DNA from: an uncultured Bacillota bacterium
GTDB taxonomy: Bacteria; Bacillota_I; Bacilli_A; RF39; UBA660
Length of the DNA stretch: 16,853 nt
Assembly (NCBI GenBank): GCA_947168865.1
Contig: CAMVNN010000016.1
Span: 1 to 16,853, forward strand
Direction of reading: 5' to 3'
Below the pieces are notes generated by a model, which was not told where the DNA came from, did not search any database, and saw only the letters and a list, made by a program, of their open reading frames with translations. Of the stretch, positions 7,216-13,358 are shown piece after piece. Every line of letters starts with the position of its first letter. The first letter of the stretch is position 1. The translations under genes were made by a program, and so were the position numbers.

Positions 7216-7608
7216 CTAGTATCTTAATCCAATTTCAAATAAAATATCTTCAACTGTTTTATAAATGCCAACTATTGCACATAAAAGTGAAATAATGGTT
7301 TCTCTAAGCATAAATTGCCAATAATTCAAGCTAAAAATATTTGCCAAATTAGCAGTTATAAGTGGAAATATTAAAAAATAAATCAAAATCAAAACAAACA
7401 CACTTATTCCAATTATAAATTTAGGCAATACTTTATTCACTCTACCTTTGAACTTGCGGTAACCCTTATTTACCCCAGGAGCAATTAAAAAGGCCAAAAA
7501 AGGAAGACTTATTGGGGAAAAAAGGAAGACTAAAACCCATGGTAAAGCAAACAATAAACCACCTAGTAATCCACCAATTGATGCCTTTATATACCTTTGT
7601 GTTTCCAT
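7216..7608 (-). CDS. Small multi-pass membrane protein
   Basis: 130 aa with probably four membrane segments: about 8-25 (GGLLGGLLFALPWVLVFLF), 30-42, 63-85 and 100-118. ALPWVLV followed by GVNKGYRKFKGR recalls a family of small Firmicute membrane proteins with an IPW...GYK-GG pattern; function unknown. The frame opens 11 codons earlier, inside the preceding gene, but GGAG stands before the ATG at 7608 and the upstream stop is 7 nt away, so I choose 7608. It lies in the tRNA-Arg to tRNA-Thr unit, directly before rsmE. Confidence 0.75.
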   Translation of the reverse strand: METQRYIKASIGGLLGGLLFALPWVLVFLFSPISLPFLAFLIAPGVNKGYRKFKGRVNKVLPKFIIGISVFVLILIYFLIFPLITANLANIFSLNYWQFMLRETIISLLCAIVGIYKTVEDILFEIGLRY

Positions 7609-7615
7609 ATTTCTC

Positions 7616-8194
7616 CTATCTAAAGAACAAATTTCTTTCATCTTCTCTAGTCTCAGCCATTAATTTATGCATTTCATCAAGATAATAATCATTTTCTAAT
7701 CTTCTATCATCGATGAAATAAAAACTTTTATCTTTATATAACATTTTATCGATTTTTCTGATATTAAATCCCATCAATATGTAATTGTGAAATGGTCTAA
7801 AATCATTAGCTGATGTCAATATTTCTTTCTTAGTTCTAGTTACTAAATGACATCTAAAATATGCAACCAGAATGTCACTTAAAGACAGATTATTTTGTTT
7901 GATGAATTGATTCAGAGCAACTACTTCTTCATAACTAACATTTCTGAAATAATTCAAAAGAATATCACCAATTTGATCATTAGTTGAAGCTTCTAAGAAT
8001 TTATTTTTATCTGCGTAATTACTTAATAAATTCTCTATTGTCATATTAAAAAATGAAGTCATTGATTCAATATTGTGGTCTTTAGCTCTATAAATTTTAC
8101 CATCTGGTAAAATATATCCAACAAAATTAACATTTTTAAAGAAATCTTCTACTTTATTTTCATTAACAATTTCTTCATGATATTCATATGCCAA
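7616..8194 (-). CDS. Hypothetical protein, likely TTG start
   Basis: 192 aa, soluble, no signal peptide. There is no recognised family. It is Asn/Asp/Tyr-rich with predicted helices. It has an ILPDGKIYRAKDHN segment near residue 30, a central helical part (VVALNQFIKQNN, LVAYFRCHLV) and an acidic-basic tail. The frame reaches a GTG at 8203 that overlaps the ribosome site. AGGAGG with 8-nt spacing points to the TTG at 8194 as the start; no in-frame ATG lies near. It begins 27 nt after the tRNA-Arg CCA and ends 7 nt before the membrane-protein gene, so it is probably the first protein gene of the unit. Confidence 0.7.
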   Translation of the reverse strand: MAYEYHEEIVNENKVEDFFKNVNFVGYILPDGKIYRAKDHNIESMTSFFNMTIENLLSNYADKNKFLEASTNDQIGDILLNYFRNVSYEEVVALNQFIKQNNLSLSDILVAYFRCHLVTRTKKEILTSANDFRPFHNYILMGFNIRKIDKMLYKDKSFYFIDDRRLENDYYLDEMHKLMAETREDERNLFFR

Positions 8195-8221
8195 GAGTAA
8201 CACCTCCTGAAAAACAATAAA

Positions 8222-8298
8222 TGGTGTCCCCGATAGGACTCGAACCTACTACCTAAGGTTTAGGAAACCTTTGCTCTATCCTGGTGAGCTACGAGGAC
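8222..8298 (-). tRNA. tRNA-Arg (CCT anticodon)
   Basis: 77 nt with encoded CCA. Acceptor GTCCTCG/CGGGGAC, D-arm TAGCTCACCAGGATAGAGC, anticodon stem AAGGT/ACCTT, loop TTCCTAA with anticodon CCT, and T-loop TTCGAGT. It decodes AGG. It heads the leftward gene unit and may be cut out of a longer transcript. Confidence 0.96.
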
Positions 8299-8308
8299 AT
8301 CCACTTAT

Positions 8309-8336
8309 ATTTTAACACAAATCAAGCTCAAGTAAA
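8309..8336 (-). promoter_or_regulatory. Weak promoter of tRNA-Arg
   Basis: TTTACT (8331-8336), 16-nt spacer and TAAAAT (8309-8314) would start about 4 nt before the tRNA. No terminator separates the AAA_28 gene from the tRNA, so read-through is also possible. Confidence 0.4.
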
Positions 8337-8342
8337 ATATAT

Positions 8343-9050
8343 TTAATCGGGTTTTATAATAGCACCCAACTTTTTAACTTTTGCTCTATCAAGTGCTTTC
8401 TCGATTTCTTCTAAAACCGCTGCAACTTTCTCTTCAAAGCTTGCTTTTGCCTCTATCCTTACATAATTCGGATGCTTTTCCCATGCTTTCGATACAAAGT
8501 AATCAACTTTCATAGCTTCATCCGTTCCTGATTCTATCCTAATCGTATTATCATCAAGCGCATTCGTATTAAAATCCGTTATTCTTGCACTCGTTCCTAG
8601 GCTTAAGATTGTATCATACCTTGACATTATCTCATCTACTGTTAAGCCATGTTTTGATAGCATGTCTTCAAAGATTCCATTATCTCCAAATCTCATCATT
8701 AGGTATCCTTTGTTATCCATAACTGCACGGTCATATATTATAACCGCATCTTCTGGAAATGACTGAGCTGCCAACTCATATGATTTTTCTTTCTCAAGTT
8801 GTAAATTTAGTATTATCTGCTGAAATACTAAGTTTGTATTGACATATAACTGTGTCTTAATTGAATCATTATCATCTGGCTCTTCCGCCGGGATAAATCC
8901 TGCCCCGATTATTTCAGTTGCTGTCTCCGGAACTAGAAATACTCTATATCCATATTTCTTTTCAATTAATTTTTTGATTTCTTCTTTTACTTTGGTTTTA
9001 CCACCTTTTGGTCCACCAGTAAGTGGTATACGTGCTATTACTTTTCCCAT
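8343..9050 (-). CDS. AAA_28 / Ttd14-type P-loop ATPase
   Basis: 235 aa. The N-terminus is a P-loop: TGGPKGGKTK (11-20), where the related AAA_28 proteins usually have GGPCGGKT or GGPCSGKT; the Cys position is Lys. It is followed by VPETATEIIGAGF (about 40-52) and VIIYDRAVMDNKGYL (about 103-117), the Walker-B/lid region of this nucleoside-kinase-like fold. It should bind and hydrolyse a nucleoside triphosphate; the substrate is unknown. AGGAGG lies five nt before the ATG. Base use differs from its neighbours: 29 of 60 bases are G or C in 8881-8940, against 15 of 60 in 7741-7800, which suggests later arrival. The leader ahead of it is unusual. Confidence 0.8.
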   Translation of the reverse strand: MGKVIARIPLTGGPKGGKTKVKEEIKKLIEKKYGYRVFLVPETATEIIGAGFIPAEEPDDNDSIKTQLYVNTNLVFQQIILNLQLEKEKSYELAAQSFPEDAVIIYDRAVMDNKGYLMMRFGDNGIFEDMLSKHGLTVDEIMSRYDTILSLGTSARITDFNTNALDDNTIRIESGTDEAMKVDYFVSKAWEKHPNYVRIEAKASFEEKVAAVLEEIEKALDRAKVKKLGAIIKPD

Positions 9051-9094
9051 AAATCCCTCCTAAATAAATTCTTTTTTTAATTTTTTTAAGTTAG

Positions 9095-9117
9095 CTATGT
9101 CATATAATCACCTCCTT
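9095..9117 (-). other. Two-codon ORF (ATG-ACA-TAG) behind a perfect Shine-Dalgarno
   Basis: On the minus strand AAGGAGGTGAT (9107-9117), complementary to the full anti-Shine-Dalgarno, stands 7 nt before ATG-ACA-TAG (9103-9095). Part of the site is in a hairpin, CCTTCA/TGAAGG (9114-9131). It is either a regulatory minigene in the AAA_28 leader or the C-terminal end of the 60-codon frame described for this leader. Confidence 0.45.
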
Positions 9118-9134
9118 CATATGTCTGAAGGGGT

Positions 9135-9167
9135 AAAAAAAAACACCGTTTAATCTCGTTAAACAGT
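9135..9167 (-). terminator. Intrinsic terminator inside the AAA_28 leader
   Basis: ACTGTTTAA/TTAAACGGT stem (nine pairs, one of them G-U) with loop CGAGA, one G and then nine T on the minus strand. It lies between the leader promoter and the AAA_28 start, so most transcripts may stop at about 145 nt unless it is overridden. Confidence 0.85.
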
Positions 9168-9279
9168 ATTTTCTTAAATCTTCTATATAAATACAGGACA
9201 TAATAAGCCCAATAGAACTCAAATATCTCATTTTTTCTTTTAGCAACATTGATTTGGATCTCATAACCATCGCCGCCTT
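9168..9279 (-). ncRNA. Unassigned leader RNA upstream of the AAA_28 gene
   Basis: This is the RNA expected between the promoter at 9286-9314 and the terminator. It holds a hairpin TTCTAT/ATAGAA with inner GGGC/GUCC. Two frames are open right through the terminator: one from ATG 9270 or 9264 to TGA 9100 (56 or 54 aa), with AAGGCGG upstream of the second ATG; and one of 60 codons without a usable early start (ending TAG 9095, segments EIQINVAK and YWAYYVLYLYRRFKK). It matches no riboswitch I know. It could be an attenuator, a leader-peptide gene or a gene remnant. Confidence 0.45.
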
Positions 9280-9285
9280 AGCTAC

Positions 9286-9314
9286 ATTCTAATCACTTAT
9301 ATATAATTTGTCAA
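9286..9314 (-). promoter_or_regulatory. Promoter of the AAA_28 leader
   Basis: TTGACA (9309-9314), 17-nt spacer and TAGAAT (9286-9291) on the minus strand; the start is expected near 9279, so the RNA would begin close to AAGGCGG. It is divergent from the ATP-grasp promoter. Confidence 0.75.
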
Positions 9315-9350
9315 GCTTTTTTTAATATTTTATTTTTTTTTATTATATTG

Positions 9351-9356
9351 TATAAT
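9351..9356 (+). promoter_or_regulatory. -10 element of the ATP-grasp gene
   Basis: TATAAT preceded by a long T/A-rich tract (9315-9350) and no convincing -35. The start near 9363 leaves a short leader with AGAGGTG. Confidence 0.5.
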
Positions 9357-9375
9357 TATCTAGAGGTGTATAGAT

Positions 9376-10371
9376 ATGGGAGCATTGCAATTTGCTAAAA
9401 ACGGGAACTATAAAAGATTTTATGATAATTTAAAAATTATAGGAAAAAAAGAACATAGGTCCCCTATTTTAATGTTTATTGATGCTGCTTTTTGTGTTCC
9501 TATAACTGGATCGGGATTAAGTGACTATTTAAACTATAAATTTTATAACAAGTCTTGGAAAGAAAGAAGAACATATGCAACAATTGGATATCAAGCCGAT
9601 TTTTATAAGATTGCCGGTTTAGATCCTGATAAATTGCTACACAATAAAATTAATTTTTTAAGAGACAATCCCGAACTTACAAAAAGAGATTTTTACTCTA
9701 CTGATCAAGGTATAGAAGCTCTCAAAAAGTTTTTAAAAAAGCATGAAGAATTCGTTATTAAGCCAATAAATGGCTTGGGTGGTACCGATGTAAGTAAAAT
9801 GAATTCTTCAGAAATTGAAGATATAGAAGAATTTAATGAGTATATTGATTCTCATAATATGTTTTTAGAAGAGTTAATTATTCAAAACAAAGAATGGGGA
9901 AAAATAAGCCCAAAGAGCATTAACACTATCAGAGTAATGACAAGCAATGTTAATTCTAATGTTAATATATTCTGCATGATTGCAAGAATTGGTAATAGTA
10001 TCAATCTTCAAGACAATTTTCATCAAGGTGGATCTGGTGTACTGGTTGATACTGAAAAAGGTATTTTAGTTGGAAATGCAACTAATAAAGACATGGAAGA
10101 ATTTGAAGTACATCCTGTTTCTAAAATAAAATTTGATGGATTTAAAATTCCTTATTTTAATGAAATAATAGAATTAAGCAAAAAAGCTGCTTTGAAATTT
10201 CCAAAAACAATTGTTATTGGTTGGGATGTTGCAATCACTGAGAAAGGTCCTTTAATTATTGAAGGAAACAATGGTCCTGGATTTGACTTGCCACAGGTTG
10301 TAATGAATAAAGGTAATAAATATATGCTTGAAAATATAAAAGAAGAAATGAAAAAAAATGGTTTACTATAA
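9376..10371 (+). CDS. ATP-grasp protein of the sugar-transfer-associated type
   Basis: 331 aa, cytoplasmic. It is an ATP-grasp ligase of the ATPgrasp_ST type, a group often encoded with polysaccharide or cell-wall genes. Seen: the ATP-binding Lys in FVIKPINGLGG (126-136), the hinge FLEELI (163-168), SINTIRVMT (181-189) with Arg186, GGSGVLVD (218-225), and the metal-binding end GWDVAI (282-287) plus IIEGNNGPG (294-302) with Asp284, Glu296 and Asn298. It should join a carboxylate to an amine via acyl phosphate; the substrates are unknown. AGAGGTG precedes the ATG. It stands alone between a divergent leader and a terminator, with no glycosyltransferase neighbours, so its pathway cannot be inferred. 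Confidence 0.85.
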   Translation: MGALQFAKNGNYKRFYDNLKIIGKKEHRSPILMFIDAAFCVPITGSGLSDYLNYKFYNKSWKERRTYATIGYQADFYKIAGLDPDKLLHNKINFLRDNPELTKRDFYSTDQGIEALKKFLKKHEEFVIKPINGLGGTDVSKMNSSEIEDIEEFNEYIDSHNMFLEELIIQNKEWGKISPKSINTIRVMTSNVNSNVNIFCMIARIGNSINLQDNFHQGGSGVLVDTEKGILVGNATNKDMEEFEVHPVSKIKFDGFKIPYFNEIIELSKKAALKFPKTIVIGWDVAITEKGPLIIEGNNGPGFDLPQVVMNKGNKYMLENIKEEMKKNGLL

Positions 10372-10382
10372 ACCATTTTTTA
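10354..10382 (+). terminator. Intrinsic terminator of the ATP-grasp gene
   Basis: AAATGGTTTA/TAAACCATTT ten-bp stem (10356-10365 and 10369-10378), loop CTA, then a T-run. The TAA stop (10369-10371) lies inside the stem. Confidence 0.9.
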
Positions 10383-10404
10383 TTGCTCTACAAAGTAATA
10401 GGTA

Positions 10405-10428
10405 TAAAAAAAGAATACTTTGTATTCT
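10405..10428 (-). terminator. Intrinsic terminator of the HD-domain gene
   Basis: AGAATAC/GTATTCT stem with a three-nt loop (10412-10428) followed by seven T on the minus strand. It overlaps the TAG stop at 10427-10429. Confidence 0.88.
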
Positions 10429-10930
10429 ATTTTATGTGATTAATTGCAAATAGTAACAATATATTTGCAGTATAAGAAAGCTTATAATCGAATTTTTGAA
10501 CAAACTCTGTTGTTCCAATAATCTTATCAGTTAAATTAACAATCCAACTTTCTGCATATTTAGGAAATTTAATGTAAAAAGGAAACATATGTGAAATAAT
10601 AATGTCATCCTCTTTCACATTTGTCATAAACAAGTAATGGGCATTGTCACGAGCTATTCGTGGATGTGTGAATGTTAATCTAACACTTTCTTTATGTGTT
10701 TTTTCATTTGAACTCATAAAGAAATCATGTAATAATCCTCCACGAGCAGTTGCTTTATAATCAAGACCTAATGCCTTAGCTATTTTATATGCCCTATATG
10801 AAACCTTAACTGAGTGCTCATATCTTGTTATTCCGTGATGATTAATACATTTTAATTTATTAAATTCTTCACTTTCTATTATATCACTTACTACCTTTTG
10901 ATATTCTTTATCTATTATAGTAACTGCCAT
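10427..10930 (-). CDS. HD-domain phosphohydrolase
   Basis: 167 aa, a compact single-domain HD protein. Metal ligands are visible: His39 in GITRYEHSVKVSY, the doublet His68-Asp69 in RGGLLHDFF, and later THPRIARDNAHYL and ISHMFPFY, with an Asp in NLTDKIIG. Such proteins hydrolyse phosphate esters of nucleotides or related molecules; the substrate is not evident. GAGGTG lies before the ATG at 10930. It is transcribed alone from a TTTACA/TATAAT promoter and ends in its own terminator, convergent with the ATP-grasp gene. I saw no link to a specific pathway. Confidence 0.85.
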   Translation of the reverse strand: MAVTIIDKEYQKVVSDIIESEEFNKLKCINHHGITRYEHSVKVSYRAYKIAKALGLDYKATARGGLLHDFFMSSNEKTHKESVRLTFTHPRIARDNAHYLFMTNVKEDDIIISHMFPFYIKFPKYAESWIVNLTDKIIGTTEFVQKFDYKLSYTANILLLFAINHIK

Positions 10931-10988
10931 TTTTTCACCTCAAACTATTTCAATTGCATAAATCCTATACAACTTAATCGGCTTTATC

Positions 10989-11017
10989 ATTATAACATAT
11001 GAATTTCAATTTGTAAA
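10989..11017 (-). promoter_or_regulatory. Promoter of the HD-domain gene
   Basis: TTTACA (11012-11017), 17-nt spacer and TATAAT (10989-10994) with TG one base upstream (TGTTATAAT). Leader of about 50 nt to the ATG. Confidence 0.65.
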
Positions 11018-11054
11018 ATTCTGTCAAGTTTTGGTAATAAAGTAATTAACCATT

Positions 11055-11079
11055 GAAAAACAAGACCAAAATGGTCTTG
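11055..11079 (-). terminator. Intrinsic terminator of the AbrB-ABC-methyltransferase operon
   Basis: CAAGACC/GGTCTTG stem with a five-nt loop (11061-11079), then five T on the minus strand, about 20 nt past the methyltransferase stop. Confidence 0.88.
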
Positions 11080-11099
11080 AATATTTTTTAAAAATTTTT

Positions 11100-11615
11100 T
11101 TATTTTGCAATTAATATAGCTTTATATGTTTTACCAATAAAATCTGAAAATACTTGCTCTTCTTTTTTCTTGAATTCTTTTTCGTCCAAAATTTTGTATT
11201 TTCTTTCTTGAATAGCTTTATAAAAATAGTCATAGTTAATAGAATTATCTTCAAGAAAATCAAGAATTAAAACATATTTACTATTTATATTTAATAGTTC
11301 GTTAATCATATCTTCTGATTTGTTACCAAATTTAGTTGCTTCTCCAAGCAATAAGTGAGCTAGAATAAAGTCATATTTCTTAGTTATATTTTCCTTGCAA
11401 ATATCCATTTCAATCAAATTATATTTGCCAACAACATTCGCTTTAATTGAATCTATCTTTCGGTTATCTCCTGGATAAACAATAGCATCTATGTTAGCAT
11501 TTGGATAGTTTTTAATTAAAAATGTGAGACTAGTTTTTCCACTTCCACAATCTAATATTTCGTGAATATCATTTAATTTTAAAATCTGATTCAAATTATT
11601 GATGTGTTCTTCCAT
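11100..11615 (-). CDS. Small class I SAM-dependent methyltransferase-like protein
   Basis: 171 aa. The nucleotide-binding motif I is ILDCGSGKTS (about 20-29), followed by IDAIVYPGD at the end of strand 2 and a YDFILAHLLLGEA stretch about where motif IV falls. The fold assignment is reasonable, but the domain is short and the acidic strand-2 residue is shifted, so activity is unproven. AAGGTGAT lies before the ATG, 9 nt after the permease stop, making it the last gene of the AbrB-ABC operon. A methylase next to an exporter may modify a small molecule or its target, but the substrate is unknown. Confidence 0.7.
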   Translation of the reverse strand: MEEHINNLNQILKLNDIHEILDCGSGKTSLTFLIKNYPNANIDAIVYPGDNRKIDSIKANVVGKYNLIEMDICKENITKKYDFILAHLLLGEATKFGNKSEDMINELLNINSKYVLILDFLEDNSINYDYFYKAIQERKYKILDEKEFKKKEEQVFSDFIGKTYKAILIAK

Positions 11616-11624
11616 TATATCACC

Positions 11625-12359
11625 TTAATCCTTATTATCACTTATCATTTTTCTTTTAAATGCAATTATTGCTAGAATAGTTATCACAATTAAATATATC
11701 GAAAATACAACTATATTTCTTAGACTTATGATGCCTAAATTATCATTTAGAATTCCCTTTAAAATTGTAACACAGCTTTCAAATGGTAGCAATTCACATA
11801 TTGTTCTAAATGTTTTACCTAATATTTCTTTTGAAAAATACATTCCACTTGTGAAACAGACAAATTGAACTATAACACTTGAAAAGCCTGATGCTCCTTT
11901 TTCAGATAGAAAGCTTCCTATAAGAATTCCCATCATAATGAATAAAATTGAAATTACTAAAGAAAATAATATAGTTAAAATTACTCCCATGCTAAATTTC
12001 AATCCTAGAATCAAAGCCATAATAAAGAACAAAATATCTTGTAAAACTATGATTGGCATAATTGCTAGAGTATAACCCAAAATATAATCAACTGGTTTCA
12101 TTGGACTAACTCCAAGTCTTATTAAAAATGATGTTGTTCTATCACGAGCAACTAAAGTTGCCGTGAATAAAGTTATAAATGAAAAACTAAATACAATGAT
12201 TCCTGGTGTAAAACTAGTTAATTCAAATGCCTCATTTGGGATCTTAAATTGTTGAAAAATATATAATAGAAAAAGTGGCAAAATAATTGTAAAAGCAATT
12301 CCTAAAGGATCTCTTATAAGCTCTTTAAAATTTCTTTTAGCAAAGTTTAAAGCTCTCAT
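11625..12359 (-). CDS. ABC-2 type exporter permease
   Basis: 244 aa with six membrane helices: about 20-40, 50-70, 95-117, 128-150, 160-180 and 213-236. The cytoplasmic N-terminus RNFKELIRDPLG and the RTTSFLIRLGVSP loop are typical of ABC-2 permeases of antibiotic, lipid or bacteriocin exporters. It would dimerise and work with the ATPase encoded just before it. AGGAGGTGAA precedes the ATG, which overlaps the ATPase TGA by four nt (ATGA), giving tight translational coupling. The substrate cannot be read from sequence. Confidence 0.88.
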   Translation of the reverse strand: MRALNFAKRNFKELIRDPLGIAFTIILPLFLLYIFQQFKIPNEAFELTSFTPGIIVFSFSFITLFTATLVARDRTTSFLIRLGVSPMKPVDYILGYTLAIMPIIVLQDILFFIMALILGLKFSMGVILTILFSLVISILFIMMGILIGSFLSEKGASGFSSVIVQFVCFTSGMYFSKEILGKTFRTICELLPFESCVTILKGILNDNLGIISLRNIVVFSIYLIVITILAIIAFKRKMISDNKD

Positions 12360-13075
12360 ATTTCACCTCCTGATAATTTAACAAATGCATCTTCAAAATT
12401 TGAAGTTTTAGCTTTCTTTATTATTTCATCTTTAGTTCCTACTTCAATCAAATTTCCCTTATTCATAATTCCAATTCGATCAGAAAGTTTCTCTGCTTCT
12501 TCCATATAATGAGTAGTCAAAATAATAGTTATTTTACCTTTTAATTTTTCAATGACATTCCACAACTCACGTCTGGCTATTACATCAAGACCTAATGTTG
12601 GTTCATCCAAGAATAGTATTTTAGGTTCATTTATGAGTGAAAGTGCAATTGATAGTTTCCTTTGCCATCCACCAGATAAAACTTTAGTTCTTCTATTTAA
12701 TACTTCATCTAGTTTAAATTTCTTAACTATTTCATCTATTTTTTCTTCTTTATTTTTTATTTGATAAAGAGAAGCCATAAATTCTAAGTTCTCTTTGACT
12801 GTTAAATTGGCTGCTACTGCCGTTTCTTGTGGGGAAACATTGATTATTTCTTTAATTTTACCAACATCTTTTTTTATATCTAATCCAAGTACTTTAATAT
12901 CACCTGATGTCGGTAGAATCAAACTAGAAATCATCTTGATAGTTGTTGTTTTACCAGCTCCATTAGTACCTAAAAGAGCAAATAATTCACCTTCATTAAT
13001 TTTTAAGTCAATTTCATTAACTGCTAATTTATCTTTAAATTGTTTTGTTAATTTTTTTGTTTCAATTGCGTACAT
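12356..13075 (-). CDS. ABC transporter ATP-binding protein
   Basis: 239 aa, complete. Walker A is GTNGAGKTT (36-44), Q-loop SPQET with Gln83, signature LSGGWQRK (133-140), Walker B KILFLDEPT (152-160) and switch His189 in LTTHYMEEAE. It powers export by the permease of the next gene. The frame stays open 12 codons further, but GGAGG six nt before the ATG at 13075 sets the start; that site lies inside the end of the AbrB gene, which it overlaps by 14 nt. It belongs to the DrrA-type exporter group by its short length and ABC-2 partner. Confidence 0.92.
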   Translation of the reverse strand: MYAIETKKLTKQFKDKLAVNEIDLKINEGELFALLGTNGAGKTTTIKMISSLILPTSGDIKVLGLDIKKDVGKIKEIINVSPQETAVAANLTVKENLEFMASLYQIKNKEEKIDEIVKKFKLDEVLNRRTKVLSGGWQRKLSIALSLINEPKILFLDEPTLGLDVIARRELWNVIEKLKGKITIILTTHYMEEAEKLSDRIGIMNKGNLIEVGTKDEIIKKAKTSNFEDAFVKLSGGEI

Positions 13076-13268
13076 TGTTAGCCTCCATAATTCCATCAAT
13101 AGATGATTCAAAAGTATCAGCTTTAAGAATAGCTATTCCCCTATTTTTGTCAGCAAGAACCACTATGGAATCTCCTGGTGAAATATTGAACATATCCCTA
13201 GCTTCTTTGGGTATTACTATTTGACCTTTTTCCCCTACTTTACATACTCCAATAAACTTATCTTTCAT
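13062..13268 (-). CDS. AbrB/SpoVT-type DNA-binding regulator
   Basis: 68 aa. It has a swapped-hairpin AbrB domain: GVCKVGEKGQIVIPKEARD followed by MFNISPGDSIVVLAD and RGIAILKAD, covering residues 6-50, then a short acidic tail. The frame continues 27 codons upstream through the promoter, but GGAGGTAAT before the ATG at 13268 is the start. It should dimerise and bind its own promoter, which has two palindromes. First gene of the ABC-exporter operon; probably an autorepressor that senses or times expression of the exporter. Confidence 0.88.
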   Translation of the reverse strand: MKDKFIGVCKVGEKGQIVIPKEARDMFNISPGDSIVVLADKNRGIAILKADTFESSIDGIMEANNVRN

Positions 13269-13278
13269 ATTACCTCCA

Positions 13279-13310
13279 GTATAACTTGTTATACATTTCA
13301 TACTTAGTAT
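13279..13310. promoter_or_regulatory. Paired palindromes, likely AbrB operator
   Basis: GTATAACTTGTTATAC (13279-13294) is a perfect 16-bp palindrome between the start site and ribosome site. ATACTTAGTAT (13300-13310) is a second one that covers the -10 box. Both carry the half-site AGTATAA or GTATAAC. Their position suits repression. Confidence 0.65.
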
Positions 13311-13334
13311 AATCTTGTTTTTAAAAATAGTCAA
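13306..13334 (-). promoter_or_regulatory. Promoter of the AbrB-ABC operon
   Basis: TTGACT (13329-13334), 17-nt spacer and TATACT (13306-13311) on the minus strand. It starts right after the terminator of the GDPD gene and drives the four-gene operon. Confidence 0.78.
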
Positions 13335-13336
13335 AT

Positions 13337-13358
13337 AAAAAAGTTTCATTCTGAAACT
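13337..13358 (-). terminator. Intrinsic terminator of the GDPD gene
   Basis: AGTTTCA/TGAAACT stem (13342-13348 and 13352-13358), three-nt loop and six T on the minus strand. The TGA stop at 13346-13348 is in the stem. Confidence 0.88.

Noticed and set aside
9241..9280. Fluoride (crcB) riboswitch, suggested by GGCGATGG in the AAA_28 leader
   Set aside because: The matching CGCC arm and the conserved CTGATGACTCCTAC-like end are missing, and the downstream gene is not a fluoride exporter.
9095..9314. T-box leader
   Set aside because: No GGGTGGNACCGCG antiterminator motif, and the downstream gene is not tied to amino-acid or tRNA supply.
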